64,000 nt of DNA from contig CAWHYL010000005.1 in assembly GCA_963833655.1 (NCBI GenBank), positions 62,001 to 126,000 of the forward strand, given 5' to 3'. The translations under genes were made by a program, and so were the position numbers. Every line of letters begins with the position of its first letter. Positions within the stretch are counted from its first letter, which is position 1. Positions 57,457 to 64,000 of the stretch are shown here, piece after piece. The DNA is from 3-1-20CM-4-69-9 sp963833655 (GTDB lineage: Bacteria > Actinomycetota > Thermoleophilia > Gaiellales > Gaiellaceae). The notes under the pieces were generated by a model that did no database searches, was not told the DNA's origin, and saw only the letters and a list, made by a program, of their open reading frames with translations.

Positions 57457-58437
57457 ATGCGGATCTTCAGCGGCATCCAGCCTTCGGGCGACGCCCACAT
57501 CGGGAACTACAGCGGCGGCTTCCGCCAGTACCGCGAGACCCAGGAACGCGGCGACGCGATCTTCTGCATCGTCGACCTCCACGCGATCACGCTCGAGCAC
57601 GACCCCGTCGCCCTGCGCGAGGGAACGTTGGACATCACGGCCTGGCTCGTCGCGACGGGAATCGATCCCGACCGCTCGGTCGTCTTCGCGCAGAGCCACG
57701 TCACGGCGCACGCCGAAGCGGCATGGCTGCTCTCCTCGGTCACGGGGTACGGCCAGCTCAGCCGGATGACGCAGTTCAAGGAAAAGTCGGCCACCGAGGA
57801 CTTCGTCTCGGCCGCCCTCTTCACCTACCCCGTCCTGATGGCGGGCGACATCCTGCTCTACCAGACCGACCTCGTCCCGATCGGAGACGACCAGCGCCAG
57901 CACCTCGAGCTCTCACGCGACGTCGCGCAGCGGTTCAACTCGCGCTACGGCGAGACGTTCGTGATCCCGGAAGGCGTCTATCCGAAAACCGGCGGCCGCG
58001 TCATGAACCTGCAGGACCCCGACATGAAGATGTCGAAGTCGCGCGGCGCCGAGAGCGGGACGGTGCTGATGCTCGACCCGCCGGAGACGATTCGGAAGAA
58101 GGTCAGGAGCGCCGTCACCGACTCCGGGAGCGACGTCCGCTACGACCCCGAGGGCAAGCCCGGCATCTCGAACTTGATCGAGCTGATGACCGTCGTCACC
58201 GGCGACTCGATCCCCGACGTCGAGGCGCGCTACAACGGATCGGGTTACGGCCAGTTCAAGTCCGACGTCGCTGACGCGATCGTCGAGCTGCTCGAGCCGA
58301 TCCAGGCGCGCTACCGCGAGGTGCGCGGCAACCCCGAAGAGCTGCGCAGACTGCTGGCGATGGGGGCCGAGAAGGCTCGTGCCCTCTCGGCCCCCACCCT
58401 GTCGCTCATGTACGAGCGGCTGGGCTTCGCGCGTTAA
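57457..58437 (+). CDS. trpS: Tryptophanyl-tRNA synthetase
   Basis: A 326-residue class I synthetase: FSGIQPSGDAHIGNYSGG near 4-21 (HIGN form of the HIGH motif), GDILLYQTDLVPIGDDQRQH near 130, and the MKMSKSR loop near 192. It charges tRNA-Trp. ATG 57457 gives the family start MRIFSGIQPSG. A TACTTT box lies 10 nt upstream. Its last 4 bp overlap the convergent 5'-nucleotidase gene. Confidence 0.96.
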   Translation: MRIFSGIQPSGDAHIGNYSGGFRQYRETQERGDAIFCIVDLHAITLEHDPVALREGTLDITAWLVATGIDPDRSVVFAQSHVTAHAEAAWLLSSVTGYGQLSRMTQFKEKSATEDFVSAALFTYPVLMAGDILLYQTDLVPIGDDQRQHLELSRDVAQRFNSRYGETFVIPEGVYPKTGGRVMNLQDPDMKMSKSRGAESGTVLMLDPPETIRKKVRSAVTDSGSDVRYDPEGKPGISNLIELMTVVTGDSIPDVEARYNGSGYGQFKSDVADAIVELLEPIQARYREVRGNPEELRRLLAMGAEKARALSAPTLSLMYERLGFAR

Positions 58438-60296
58438 CCGAGCCGCGTGATGCGGTTCATCGGCGGCGTCGGCGCCGGGTCGTGCGCCATCAGATAGTTG
58501 ACGAACGCATCGAGGTCGACGAGACCGCCGATCGTGTGCGTCCCTTCCTTGAAGACGGTGAAGTTGTCGCCGCCGTCACCGAGGAAGTTGTTCATCGTCA
58601 CCTGGTACGAGGCGAGCGGGTCGATCGGGTTCCCGTTGAGCTTCACGGAGCCGGGAATCACCTTGTTGCCGGCGCGCGTCAGGTCGTACGAGTAGGTGAA
58701 GCCGTTCGAGACCTGCAGGATCTTCATGTTCGTGCCGGCGTTCGCGCCTGACCACTGCTGCTCGAGCAGCCGGTAGATCATGTCACCGGTCATCGTCTTC
58801 ACCTGCATCACGTTCGAGAACGGCTGCACCGTGAACGCCATCGAGTACGTGATCTCGCCCGGCGCCCGCGTCTCGCCGGGGCCCGGCAGGTACTTCATGC
58901 CGGACCGGATCCCGCCCGGGTTCATGAAGGCGATCTGCGCGCCGCCGAAGTCGGTCGGCGTTCCCGCCGCCAGCTGCCCGTCGGCGATGACCTCGCCGAT
59001 CGGCTGCTCGCCGGCGACGTTGATCCCGCCCGCGCCGTCACGCGACGAGAGCAGGTCCGCGGTCAGATGCCCGACGATGCGGTTCGCGATGGGCGCCGAG
59101 AGGTCCTGCCACTTCTTGACGATCGCGCTCTCGATCGGATCCTTCGCGACCGGAGCCCCCAGCGAACCGGCCACGGACGAGTTGAACGGGCCGGACGTCT
59201 GCTTGACGACGTAGTTGGTCGCCGCCTCCGCCGTGACGTCCTTCGTCTGGTGGTCGATCGTCAGGTCGATGCTCGTGACGAGCCGGCCGAACGACGACGC
59301 GCTCGTGAGCAGGATGCCGGTGCCCGCATAGTTCGGGCAGACGTACGGCTGGTGCGTGTGCGCCGAGACGACGACGTCCACCATCGGATCGAGCCCCTTC
59401 ACGATCGGCCCAATGTCGCCCTGGAGGTTGTCGCACGCGTTGATGTCGGCGAACCCTGTCGGCGCCTCGGGGTACCGCCCCGCGTTCGTGAACGGCGCCG
59501 ACTGCACGCCGCCTTGATGCAGGAGGATCACGAACGCGCGCACGCCCTGCTCGTCACGGAGCTGATGCACGAGCGCGTTCACAACCGGCACCTCCGGCTT
59601 GAACTCGAGCCCGGCCACCGCGGTCGGCGTCACGACGGTCGGCGTGGCCTCGAAGGTCAGGCCGATGAACGCGATCTTGGCGTTGCCGACCTTCTCCACC
59701 TGGTACGGCGGGAAGATCGGGTTCGTCGCACCGGTCATGAAGACGTTCGCGGCGAGGTACTGGAAGAGCGCCCCACCGAACTGCGGCCCCAGCCCGTTCC
59801 GCCACAACGCACACGTCGTCGTGTCGGTCGTGCAGCCGCCGTTCTGCATGCGGTACAGCTCCGTCAGCCCCTCGTCGAACTCGTGGTTGCCCACGCCGTT
59901 GACCTGGAGGCCGAGGGCGTTGAGCGCCTCGATCGCGGGCTCGTCGTGGAACAGCCCCGACACGAGCGGGCTCGCGCCGATGGCGTCACCGGCGCTGACC
60001 GTCAGCGTGTCGCTGTTGCGCTCGCGGAGCTGCTTGATCAGCGTCGCGAGGTACTCGACGCCGCCCGCCGCGCGCGTGACGACGACGTTGCGGTTGACCG
60101 TCGGGTTCTGGTCGAACTCGCAGCAGTAGCGAATCGTGCCCGGCGTGCTCGGTTGCAGATGGCCGTGGAAGTCGTTGATCGCCAGCAGCTGGACATGCGT
60201 GTCGTTGTCCTTCGGGCCGTTGGCCGCGAAGGCCGTCGAAACGAACGCGAGCAGCCCCACCACGAGGACGGCCAGCGTCACTGCGCCTCTCTTCAT
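58434..60296 (-). CDS. Secreted 5'-nucleotidase / 2',3'-cyclic phosphodiesterase family protein
   Basis: A 620-residue exported metallophosphatase. The signal peptide is KRGAVTLAVLVVGLLAFVSTAFA. The N-terminal domain has LLAINDFHGHLQ, VSAGDAIGASPL, NGVGNHEFDEGL and VVSAHTHQPYVC, the full dimetal set. The C-terminal nucleotide-binding domain has IAFMNPGGIRSG, ITYSMAFTVQPF and NNFLGDGGDNF. ATG 60296 with GGGGAG upstream is chosen over a GTG at 60317. It probably scavenges phosphate and nucleosides outside the membrane. It occupies the interval between trpS and rluB. Confidence 0.93.
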   Translation of the reverse strand: MKRGAVTLAVLVVGLLAFVSTAFAANGPKDNDTHVQLLAINDFHGHLQPSTPGTIRYCCEFDQNPTVNRNVVVTRAAGGVEYLATLIKQLRERNSDTLTVSAGDAIGASPLVSGLFHDEPAIEALNALGLQVNGVGNHEFDEGLTELYRMQNGGCTTDTTTCALWRNGLGPQFGGALFQYLAANVFMTGATNPIFPPYQVEKVGNAKIAFIGLTFEATPTVVTPTAVAGLEFKPEVPVVNALVHQLRDEQGVRAFVILLHQGGVQSAPFTNAGRYPEAPTGFADINACDNLQGDIGPIVKGLDPMVDVVVSAHTHQPYVCPNYAGTGILLTSASSFGRLVTSIDLTIDHQTKDVTAEAATNYVVKQTSGPFNSSVAGSLGAPVAKDPIESAIVKKWQDLSAPIANRIVGHLTADLLSSRDGAGGINVAGEQPIGEVIADGQLAAGTPTDFGGAQIAFMNPGGIRSGMKYLPGPGETRAPGEITYSMAFTVQPFSNVMQVKTMTGDMIYRLLEQQWSGANAGTNMKILQVSNGFTYSYDLTRAGNKVIPGSVKLNGNPIDPLASYQVTMNNFLGDGGDNFTVFKEGTHTIGGLVDLDAFVNYLMAHDPAPTPPMNRITRLG

Positions 60297-60360
60297 CGAG
60301 TTGCTCTCCCCTCTCACCCGGTTGCCTGTCTCGGCGCCCCCTTGCGCCGCCGCGGCGATC

Positions 60361-61056
60361 CTAACCCGCTCGGCATCGATTTCGAAGCGCCGCGACCTCC
60401 TGCGGTCGAAGCTCGCGCCAGTCGCCGGGCTCGAGCCCGTCGAGCGTCAACCCCGCGTACACGGTGCGGTGCAGGCGCCGCACCGGGTGCCCGACGGCCT
60501 CGAGCATCCGCCGGACCTGTCGGTTTCGGCCCTCGTGGAGCGTGAGCTCCACGCGCGACGGTGCCAGGCACCGCGCCATGGCCGGAGCGGTCATGCCGTC
60601 TTCGAGCTCGACTCCTTCGGACAGGGCGCGAAGGGCGGCGCGCGAGGGGCGGCCCTCGACGTCCGCGACGTAGACCTTCTCGACGCCGTATCGCGGATGC
60701 GCGAGGCGGTGCGCGAGCGGGCCGTCGTTCGTGAGCAGGAGCACGCCCGTCGTGTCGGCGTCGAGGCGCCCGACGGGCACGACCCGTTCGGGCACATCGA
60801 CGAGCTCCACCACGGTCGGCCGGCCCTGGGGGTCGCTGGCGGTCGTGACGACTCCGGCCGGCTTGTTCAGCAGCACGTACGTCAGCTGCTGCGCAGCGAC
60901 CGGCTCGCCGTCCACCTCGACCCGGTCTCGCCGCTCGACGAAGGTGTTCAGCTGCCCCGGCTCACCGTTGACGGTCACGCGCCCCGCCTTGATCAGCTCG
61001 TCCGCCTTCCGCCGCGACGCGACCCCGGCCCGCGCGAGATAGGCGTTGAGGCGCAC
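60361..61056 (-). CDS. rluB: Ribosomal large-subunit pseudouridine synthase B type
   Basis: A 231-residue RluB/RsuA-type enzyme. An S4-like RNA-binding domain (LNAYLARAGVASRRKADELI) precedes the catalytic motif VGRLDADTTGVLLLTNDG near 99-116 with the nucleophilic Asp, and EGRNRQVRRMLEAVGHPV near 188. GTG 61056 is chosen because the S4 domain starts there; upstream reading is antisense to the GYD gene. A bidirectional AT-rich promoter separates the two divergent genes by 18 bp. scpA/scpB, frequent neighbours of rluB, are not here. Confidence 0.95.
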   Translation of the reverse strand: MRLNAYLARAGVASRRKADELIKAGRVTVNGEPGQLNTFVERRDRVEVDGEPVAAQQLTYVLLNKPAGVVTTASDPQGRPTVVELVDVPERVVPVGRLDADTTGVLLLTNDGPLAHRLAHPRYGVEKVYVADVEGRPSRAALRALSEGVELEDGMTAPAMARCLAPSRVELTLHEGRNRQVRRMLEAVGHPVRRLHRTVYAGLTLDGLEPGDWRELRPQEVAALRNRCRAG

Positions 61057-61062
61057 GCCGCG

Positions 61063-61068
61063 TATATT
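61063..61068. promoter_or_regulatory. Shared AT-rich -10 region TATATT between rluB and the GYD gene
   Basis: TATATT lies exactly 6 nt before GTG 61075. On the minus strand the same bases give GAATAT 7 nt before the rluB GTG at 61056. Both mRNAs would be leaderless. Confidence 0.5.
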
Positions 61069-61074
61069 CGCCGG

Positions 61075-61365
61075 GTGGCGCATTACGTGACCCTGATGCG
61101 CTGGACGACGCAGGGGTATGCCGGCCTGCCGAAGTGGCGCGAGCGCGTCGAGGAGGGCGAGCAGATCATCGCGGACGCGGGCGGGACGCTCGTCGGCGTC
61201 TACGTCACGCTCGGCCGCTACGACGTCGTCGAGATCTTCGAAGCGCCGGACGACGAGATCGCGATCGAGATCCTGATGAAGCTCAACCGCTACGGCGCCG
61301 AGCACACCGAGACGCTGCGCGCGTTCACGCGCGAGGAGGCGGAGGGGATCGTCCGCAAGCTGTGA
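61075..61365 (+). CDS. GYD-domain protein
   Basis: A 96-residue GYD-family protein, a ferredoxin-like alpha/beta fold: HYVTLMRWTTQGYAGLPKWRER, GGTLVGVYVTLGRYDVVEIFEAPDDE (the GRYD segment is the family name motif) and LRAFTREEAEGIV. The function is unknown. GTG 61075 is leaderless-like. It is coupled by GTGA to the cupin gene. Confidence 0.85.
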   Translation: MAHYVTLMRWTTQGYAGLPKWRERVEEGEQIIADAGGTLVGVYVTLGRYDVVEIFEAPDDEIAIEILMKLNRYGAEHTETLRAFTREEAEGIVRKL

Positions 61366-61754
61366 CGTACGCGTTCGGCTCCCTCGACGAGCTCGGCGAC
61401 GGCCCCGGCTTCCGCAAGGTGCGCCGCGCGCTCGGCGTCAGTGCGTTCGGCGTCAACGGCATCGTGATGCCGCCGGGCTTCGACGGCTTCGAGCACTTCC
61501 ACCACGAGCAGGACGAGCTGTACTTCGTCCACCGCGGCCGGGCGCGGGTCGAGATCGGCGGCGAGACGCGCGAGCTCGGCGAAGGCGGCCTGCTCTACGT
61601 CGAGTCGACGACACCGCGGAAGGTGTCGAACGCGAGCGAGACGGACGATCTCATCCTGCTCGTCGTCGGCGGCAAGGGCGGCTACGTCGAGCGCGACGGC
61701 ATGCTCGTCGACCCGGAGCGCGACCTCGCGCGAAGGCAGGCGTTTGGCTCCTAG
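61362..61754 (+). CDS. Cupin-domain protein
   Basis: A 130-residue single cupin. Motif 1 is HFHHEQDELYFVHRGRARV (two His and a Glu, metal-binding pattern HxH-x4-E-x6-G) near residues 41-59; motif 2 is LLYVESTTPRKVSN, where the usual final His is replaced, so the metal site may be incomplete. GTG 61362 overlaps the GYD stop. Substrate unknown. Confidence 0.82.
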   Translation: MTYAFGSLDELGDGPGFRKVRRALGVSAFGVNGIVMPPGFDGFEHFHHEQDELYFVHRGRARVEIGGETRELGEGGLLYVESTTPRKVSNASETDDLILLVVGGKGGYVERDGMLVDPERDLARRQAFGS

Positions 61755-62499
61755 CTCCGGCCCGAGCGTCGAAGACCTCGAGCACTCGCGCTACTTCCTG
61801 ACGGAATGGATGCCGCCGCTGCTGCGGCAGACGGCCGAGCGCTCGCCGCCGCGCGTCCTCGCAGATCTCGGCGCCGGCGACGGTGGCACGCTCTGGCCGC
61901 TCGATCGCGCCGGGCTCGTCGGCGAGACGATCTACGCCGTCGACATCTCCGCGGAGCACGTCGCGCTCTGCGAGCGGCTGTCGCCGAGGGTCCGCGGGAT
62001 CGTGTCCGACGTCGCGCACGTCGAGGCGCTTGACGACGAATCCGTCGACGCCGTCGTCTCCTCGCAGGTGATCGAGCACCTCCCGCACGACCGCGTGCTC
62101 GCGCCGGAGATCGCTCGCGTGCTCAGGCCCGGCGGATGGTTCTACGTCTCGAGCGTCGTCCGTGGCGCGCATGCGTTCTGGCTCTACAAGGGAAAGCCGC
62201 CGGCGCCGGAGCGATGGCAGCTCGACCCGACGCACATGCGCGAGTACGAATCGGAGGAGCAGTTCCGCTCGGTGCTCGAGCATCCGGCTCTCAGCTTCGA
62301 CGTCGTGCGCTCGTCGCAGCTGAAAGCGCCGCTGACGGACCTCGTCTTCCGCGTCGCAGCGCTTGCGCACGTGCTACCGCGCGCGCGGCTGCCCGAGCTC
62401 TACCTCGAGCTGCCGCCGTGGGTCACGAAGGCGCGCCGCGCAACGGGTATCCCGATCCCCGGCTACCGCTGGGTCGAGGCGACCGGCCACAAAGGTTGA
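61744..62499 (+). CDS. Class I SAM-dependent methyltransferase
   Basis: A 251-residue methyltransferase: VLADLGAGDGGTLWPL near 38-53, IYAVDISAEHVALCERL near 63, VDAVVSSQVIEHLPHDRV near 101 and VLRPGGWFYVSSV near 126. The C-terminal ~100 residues are hydrophobic/aromatic and may recognise a lipid or quinone-like acceptor. TTG 61744 overlaps the cupin gene by 11 bp. Not identifiable to a specific reaction. Confidence 0.82.
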   Translation: MAPSSGPSVEDLEHSRYFLTEWMPPLLRQTAERSPPRVLADLGAGDGGTLWPLDRAGLVGETIYAVDISAEHVALCERLSPRVRGIVSDVAHVEALDDESVDAVVSSQVIEHLPHDRVLAPEIARVLRPGGWFYVSSVVRGAHAFWLYKGKPPAPERWQLDPTHMREYESEEQFRSVLEHPALSFDVVRSSQLKAPLTDLVFRVAALAHVLPRARLPELYLELPPWVTKARRATGIPIPGYRWVEATGHKG

Positions 62500-62517
62500 T
62501 TTCGCGAGGGATCGGCG

Positions 62518-62523
62518 TAAGCT
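62518..62523 (+). promoter_or_regulatory. -10-like box TAAGCT of the cytochrome c gene
   Basis: TAAGCT 7 nt before GTG 62531; leaderless geometry. Confidence 0.4.
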
Positions 62524-62530
62524 CGGCGGC

Positions 62531-63277
62531 GTGGCCCGTGCCCGGACTCCCGCACGGCTCGTAGCGACCTGCGCCTGCGCGCTCTTGCTCGCAGCCTGCG
62601 GCAGCAAGTCGACCACGACGACCGTCACCGTTGTCGGCACCGTCCCGAACGGCGGCGCGACCTCGGTCAGCAACGCGGTGGCCGCGGGTGCCCACGACTT
62701 CACCCAGTTCGCGTGCGCCCAGTGCCACGGCGACCGCGGACGCGGCGGTGTGTCGCCCTACGTCCCCGCGTTGTCGAGCGTCGGCAAGCAGCTCACCGTG
62801 ACACAGCTGAAGCAGATCATCGACCACGGCCTCGGCGAGTCGGCGAACCCGACGAAGCCGTACATGCCGGTGTGGGGACAGGTGATCTCCGCCCGGCAGG
62901 TCTCGGACCTCGTCGCGTACATCCGCTCGGGGCTCCCGGACGTGCCCGGTACGATGCCGCCGCCCGTCGTCACCGCGCAGGGCGCCGCGGTCGAGGGGTC
63001 GCTCCTCTACCAGCGCTACGGCTGCGTCAACTGCCACGGCCCCAACGGGCTCGGCGGCGTGCCGAACCCCCAGTCGCCGGACAAGTCGATTCCGCCGCTG
63101 TCTGGGGCGGACTTCTTCCACGAGTTCAACACCGACCAGAAGATCATCGACGTGATCCGGAGCGGCAGCGTCATCGGCCGCGCACCGATTGTCTCGATGC
63201 CGCACTGGGGCGGCATCATCCCGGACGACAGGCTCCAGGCCCTCGCCGCGTACATCAAGACGCTGAAGACGGGCTAG
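62531..63277 (+). CDS. Dihaem c-type cytochrome lipoprotein
   Basis: A 248-residue exported cytochrome. The signal peptide ends in LLLAAC with C23 as lipidation site. Two haem-binding motifs are C62-AQ-CH66 and C165-VN-CH169, each followed by a likely axial Met (YMPVWG near 112, VSMPHWGG near 222). Two tandem cytochrome c domains probably shuttle electrons on the outer face of the membrane. GTG 62531 is chosen because it yields the signal peptide. It converges on the 63274 gene with a 4-bp overlap. Confidence 0.92.
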   Translation: MARARTPARLVATCACALLLAACGSKSTTTTVTVVGTVPNGGATSVSNAVAAGAHDFTQFACAQCHGDRGRGGVSPYVPALSSVGKQLTVTQLKQIIDHGLGESANPTKPYMPVWGQVISARQVSDLVAYIRSGLPDVPGTMPPPVVTAQGAAVEGSLLYQRYGCVNCHGPNGLGGVPNPQSPDKSIPPLSGADFFHEFNTDQKIIDVIRSGSVIGRAPIVSMPHWGGIIPDDRLQALAAYIKTLKTG

Positions 63278-63702
63278 GGCGACAGCAGGTCGCGGAGGCT
63301 GAAGCCGCCCGCGACGAGCTTCTCGATCGGCACCGTCTCGATCGCGCGCTTGATCGGCCCGGCGAGGAAGCTCGGGATGTCGCCGCGCAGCGCGGCCTCG
63401 TCGACGCTGCGCAGCATGCCGGCGCGCAGCGCGACGCTGATCTGCTGCTTGCTCCACTGCGTGTGGAACGGCGAGTTCGACCCGACCGAGAGCACGAGCT
63501 TCTCGCGCGAGATGTGCAGCCGGCACGCTGCGCCGTCGAGCCCGTCGAGGATGACGCGCTGGAGCGCGTCCTGCTTCGTGTTGTGTGCCGTGCACGGGTC
63601 GGCGAGGTGCACGTCTCCCGCGTGCGCCGCGCCGAGGCCGAACTCGACGGCGACCAGCACCCCTGCGGCGACGAACAGGACGGCCAGGACGATCCTGCTC
63701 AC
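63274..63702 (-). CDS. Membrane-anchored protein of unknown function
   Basis: A 142-residue protein with an uncleaved or signal-anchor N-terminus (SRIVLAVLFVAAGVLVAVEFGLG). The rest is soluble, with two cysteines (DPCTAHN, GAACRLH) that could form an extracytoplasmic disulfide, and amphipathic C-terminal helices (FLAGPIKRAIETVPIEKLV). I recognise no family. Overlaps the upstream transporter-like gene by 4 bp (ATGA), so they are co-translated. Confidence 0.65.
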   Translation of the reverse strand: MSRIVLAVLFVAAGVLVAVEFGLGAAHAGDVHLADPCTAHNTKQDALQRVILDGLDGAACRLHISREKLVLSVGSNSPFHTQWSKQQISVALRAGMLRSVDEAALRGDIPSFLAGPIKRAIETVPIEKLVAGGFSLRDLLSP

Positions 63703-64000
63703 CGCAGCAGCCTCCAGCCAAGCAGTGCCGCGGCCGCCGCGAACGCGGCGGCGAGGAAGAACGCCGAGCGGAAGGCACGCGTGATCGTCGTCTGGATCGC
63801 CGAGACGAGGTCGTCGCGCGCGGCGGCGAGCGTCGGGTTCGTGGCAGCGCCACGCGAGTCGAACGGCTCGCGCAGGTCGGGGATCTCGCCGGTCTTCGCC
63901 TGCTGGAAGGCCTTGCGCAGGTCGAGCGCGATCGGGACCTTGTCGGTGATCGAGATCGGCGCGTCGAGAAGCACCTGCGTCGACTTGAGCATCGCGCGGT
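63699..64000 (-). CDS. C-terminal part of a membrane protein, possibly MFS transporter (5' end off the window)
   Basis: The frame stays open to the right edge; an ATG at 63992 is in frame but need not be the start. About 100 residues are visible: a polar stretch (LDLRKAFQQAKTGEIPDL) and a final hydrophobic helix (AFFLAAAFAAAAALLGWRLL). A long loop before a last helix near the C-terminus occurs in 14-helix MFS exporters, but this is weak evidence. Confidence 0.5.
   Translation of the reverse strand, partial: RAMLKSTQVLLDAPISITDKVPIALDLRKAFQQAKTGEIPDLREPFDSRGAATNPTLAAARDDLVSAIQTTITRAFRSAFFLAAAFAAAAALLGWRLLR

Overview
The window is a contiguous piece of a high-GC bacterial chromosome, densely packed and mostly housekeeping. 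Gene content points to an actinobacterium: a SepIVA-like coiled-coil protein beside coaD, a dodecin, a zinc-ribbon L32/L28 pair, DUF3352 and DUF4242 proteins, class III cyclases fused to ATPase/TPR modules, a BTAD regulator and many leaderless start codons. The flavour suggests the class Thermoleophilia (Gaiellales/Solirubrobacterales type), but that is inference, since no 16S gene is present. Both edge genes are cut (rimM at the left, a transporter-like C-terminus at the right). I see no tRNA, rRNA or CRISPR, and no stretch over 300 bp lacks a gene.

Layout. 1-2.7 kb: rimM, phosphoesterase, khpA, rpsP and ffh on the minus strand. 2.8-6.2 kb: a cyclase-ATPase-TPR giant, then a two-gene dodecin cassette. 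6.3-12.7 kb: SRPBCC protein, ftsY, an unusually short smc, DUF4242, rnc, acpP, plsX and rpmF. 12.8-15.9 kb: SDR oxidoreductase, aldo/keto reductase, an intact IS481-family element and a Nudix gene, together separating rpmF from yceD. 16-19.5 kb: yceD, EamA exporter, small membrane ORF, LysR regulator, MreB. 19.5-30.4 kb: one long minus-strand array (ribE, ribBA, ribH, rpmB, truncated haemoglobin, asp23, fakA, receiver, degV, recG, GH99-like, rsmD, coaD, sepIVA). 30.5-37.6 kb: secreted protein, BTAD regulator, then ribD, rpe, rsmB, fmt and def, and divergently a small unknown plus yqgE. 37.7-43.4 kb: priA divergent from a second ATPase-TPR-cyclase giant and a methyltransferase. 43.4-50.6 kb: ZIP transporter with DtxR-type regulator and palindromic operator, GT-C membrane protein, metK, DUF3352 lipoprotein, gpsA. 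50.6-61 kb: GNAT, then der, plsC, cmk, aroA, tyrA and aroF as an overlapping operon, trpS, secreted 5'-nucleotidase, rluB. 61-64 kb: GYD, cupin, methyltransferase, dihaem cytochrome c and two membrane genes.

Main themes. Genes are tightly coupled: GTGA, ATGA and TAGTG stop/start overlaps recur. Many monocistronic starts have a TANNNT box 6-9 nt before the start codon, so their mRNAs are probably leaderless; several divergent gene pairs are separated by only 19-60 bp. Two genes (rnc and the truncated haemoglobin) have no ATG, GTG or TTG upstream of conserved N-terminal residues and probably start at CTG. Riboflavin genes are split between ribE-ribBA-ribH and ribD. Fatty-acid kinase (fakA with a degV/fakB), plsX, acpP, plsC and gpsA together cover entry into phospholipid synthesis.

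The best novelty candidates are: a mini-dodecin lacking the first strand, encoded directly before a full dodecin; a short-armed SMC with an abbreviated hinge, and no scpA/scpB near rluB; an IS481 element whose transposase start is locked in a hairpin and whose stop codon comes from the target CTAG; and CTG initiation.
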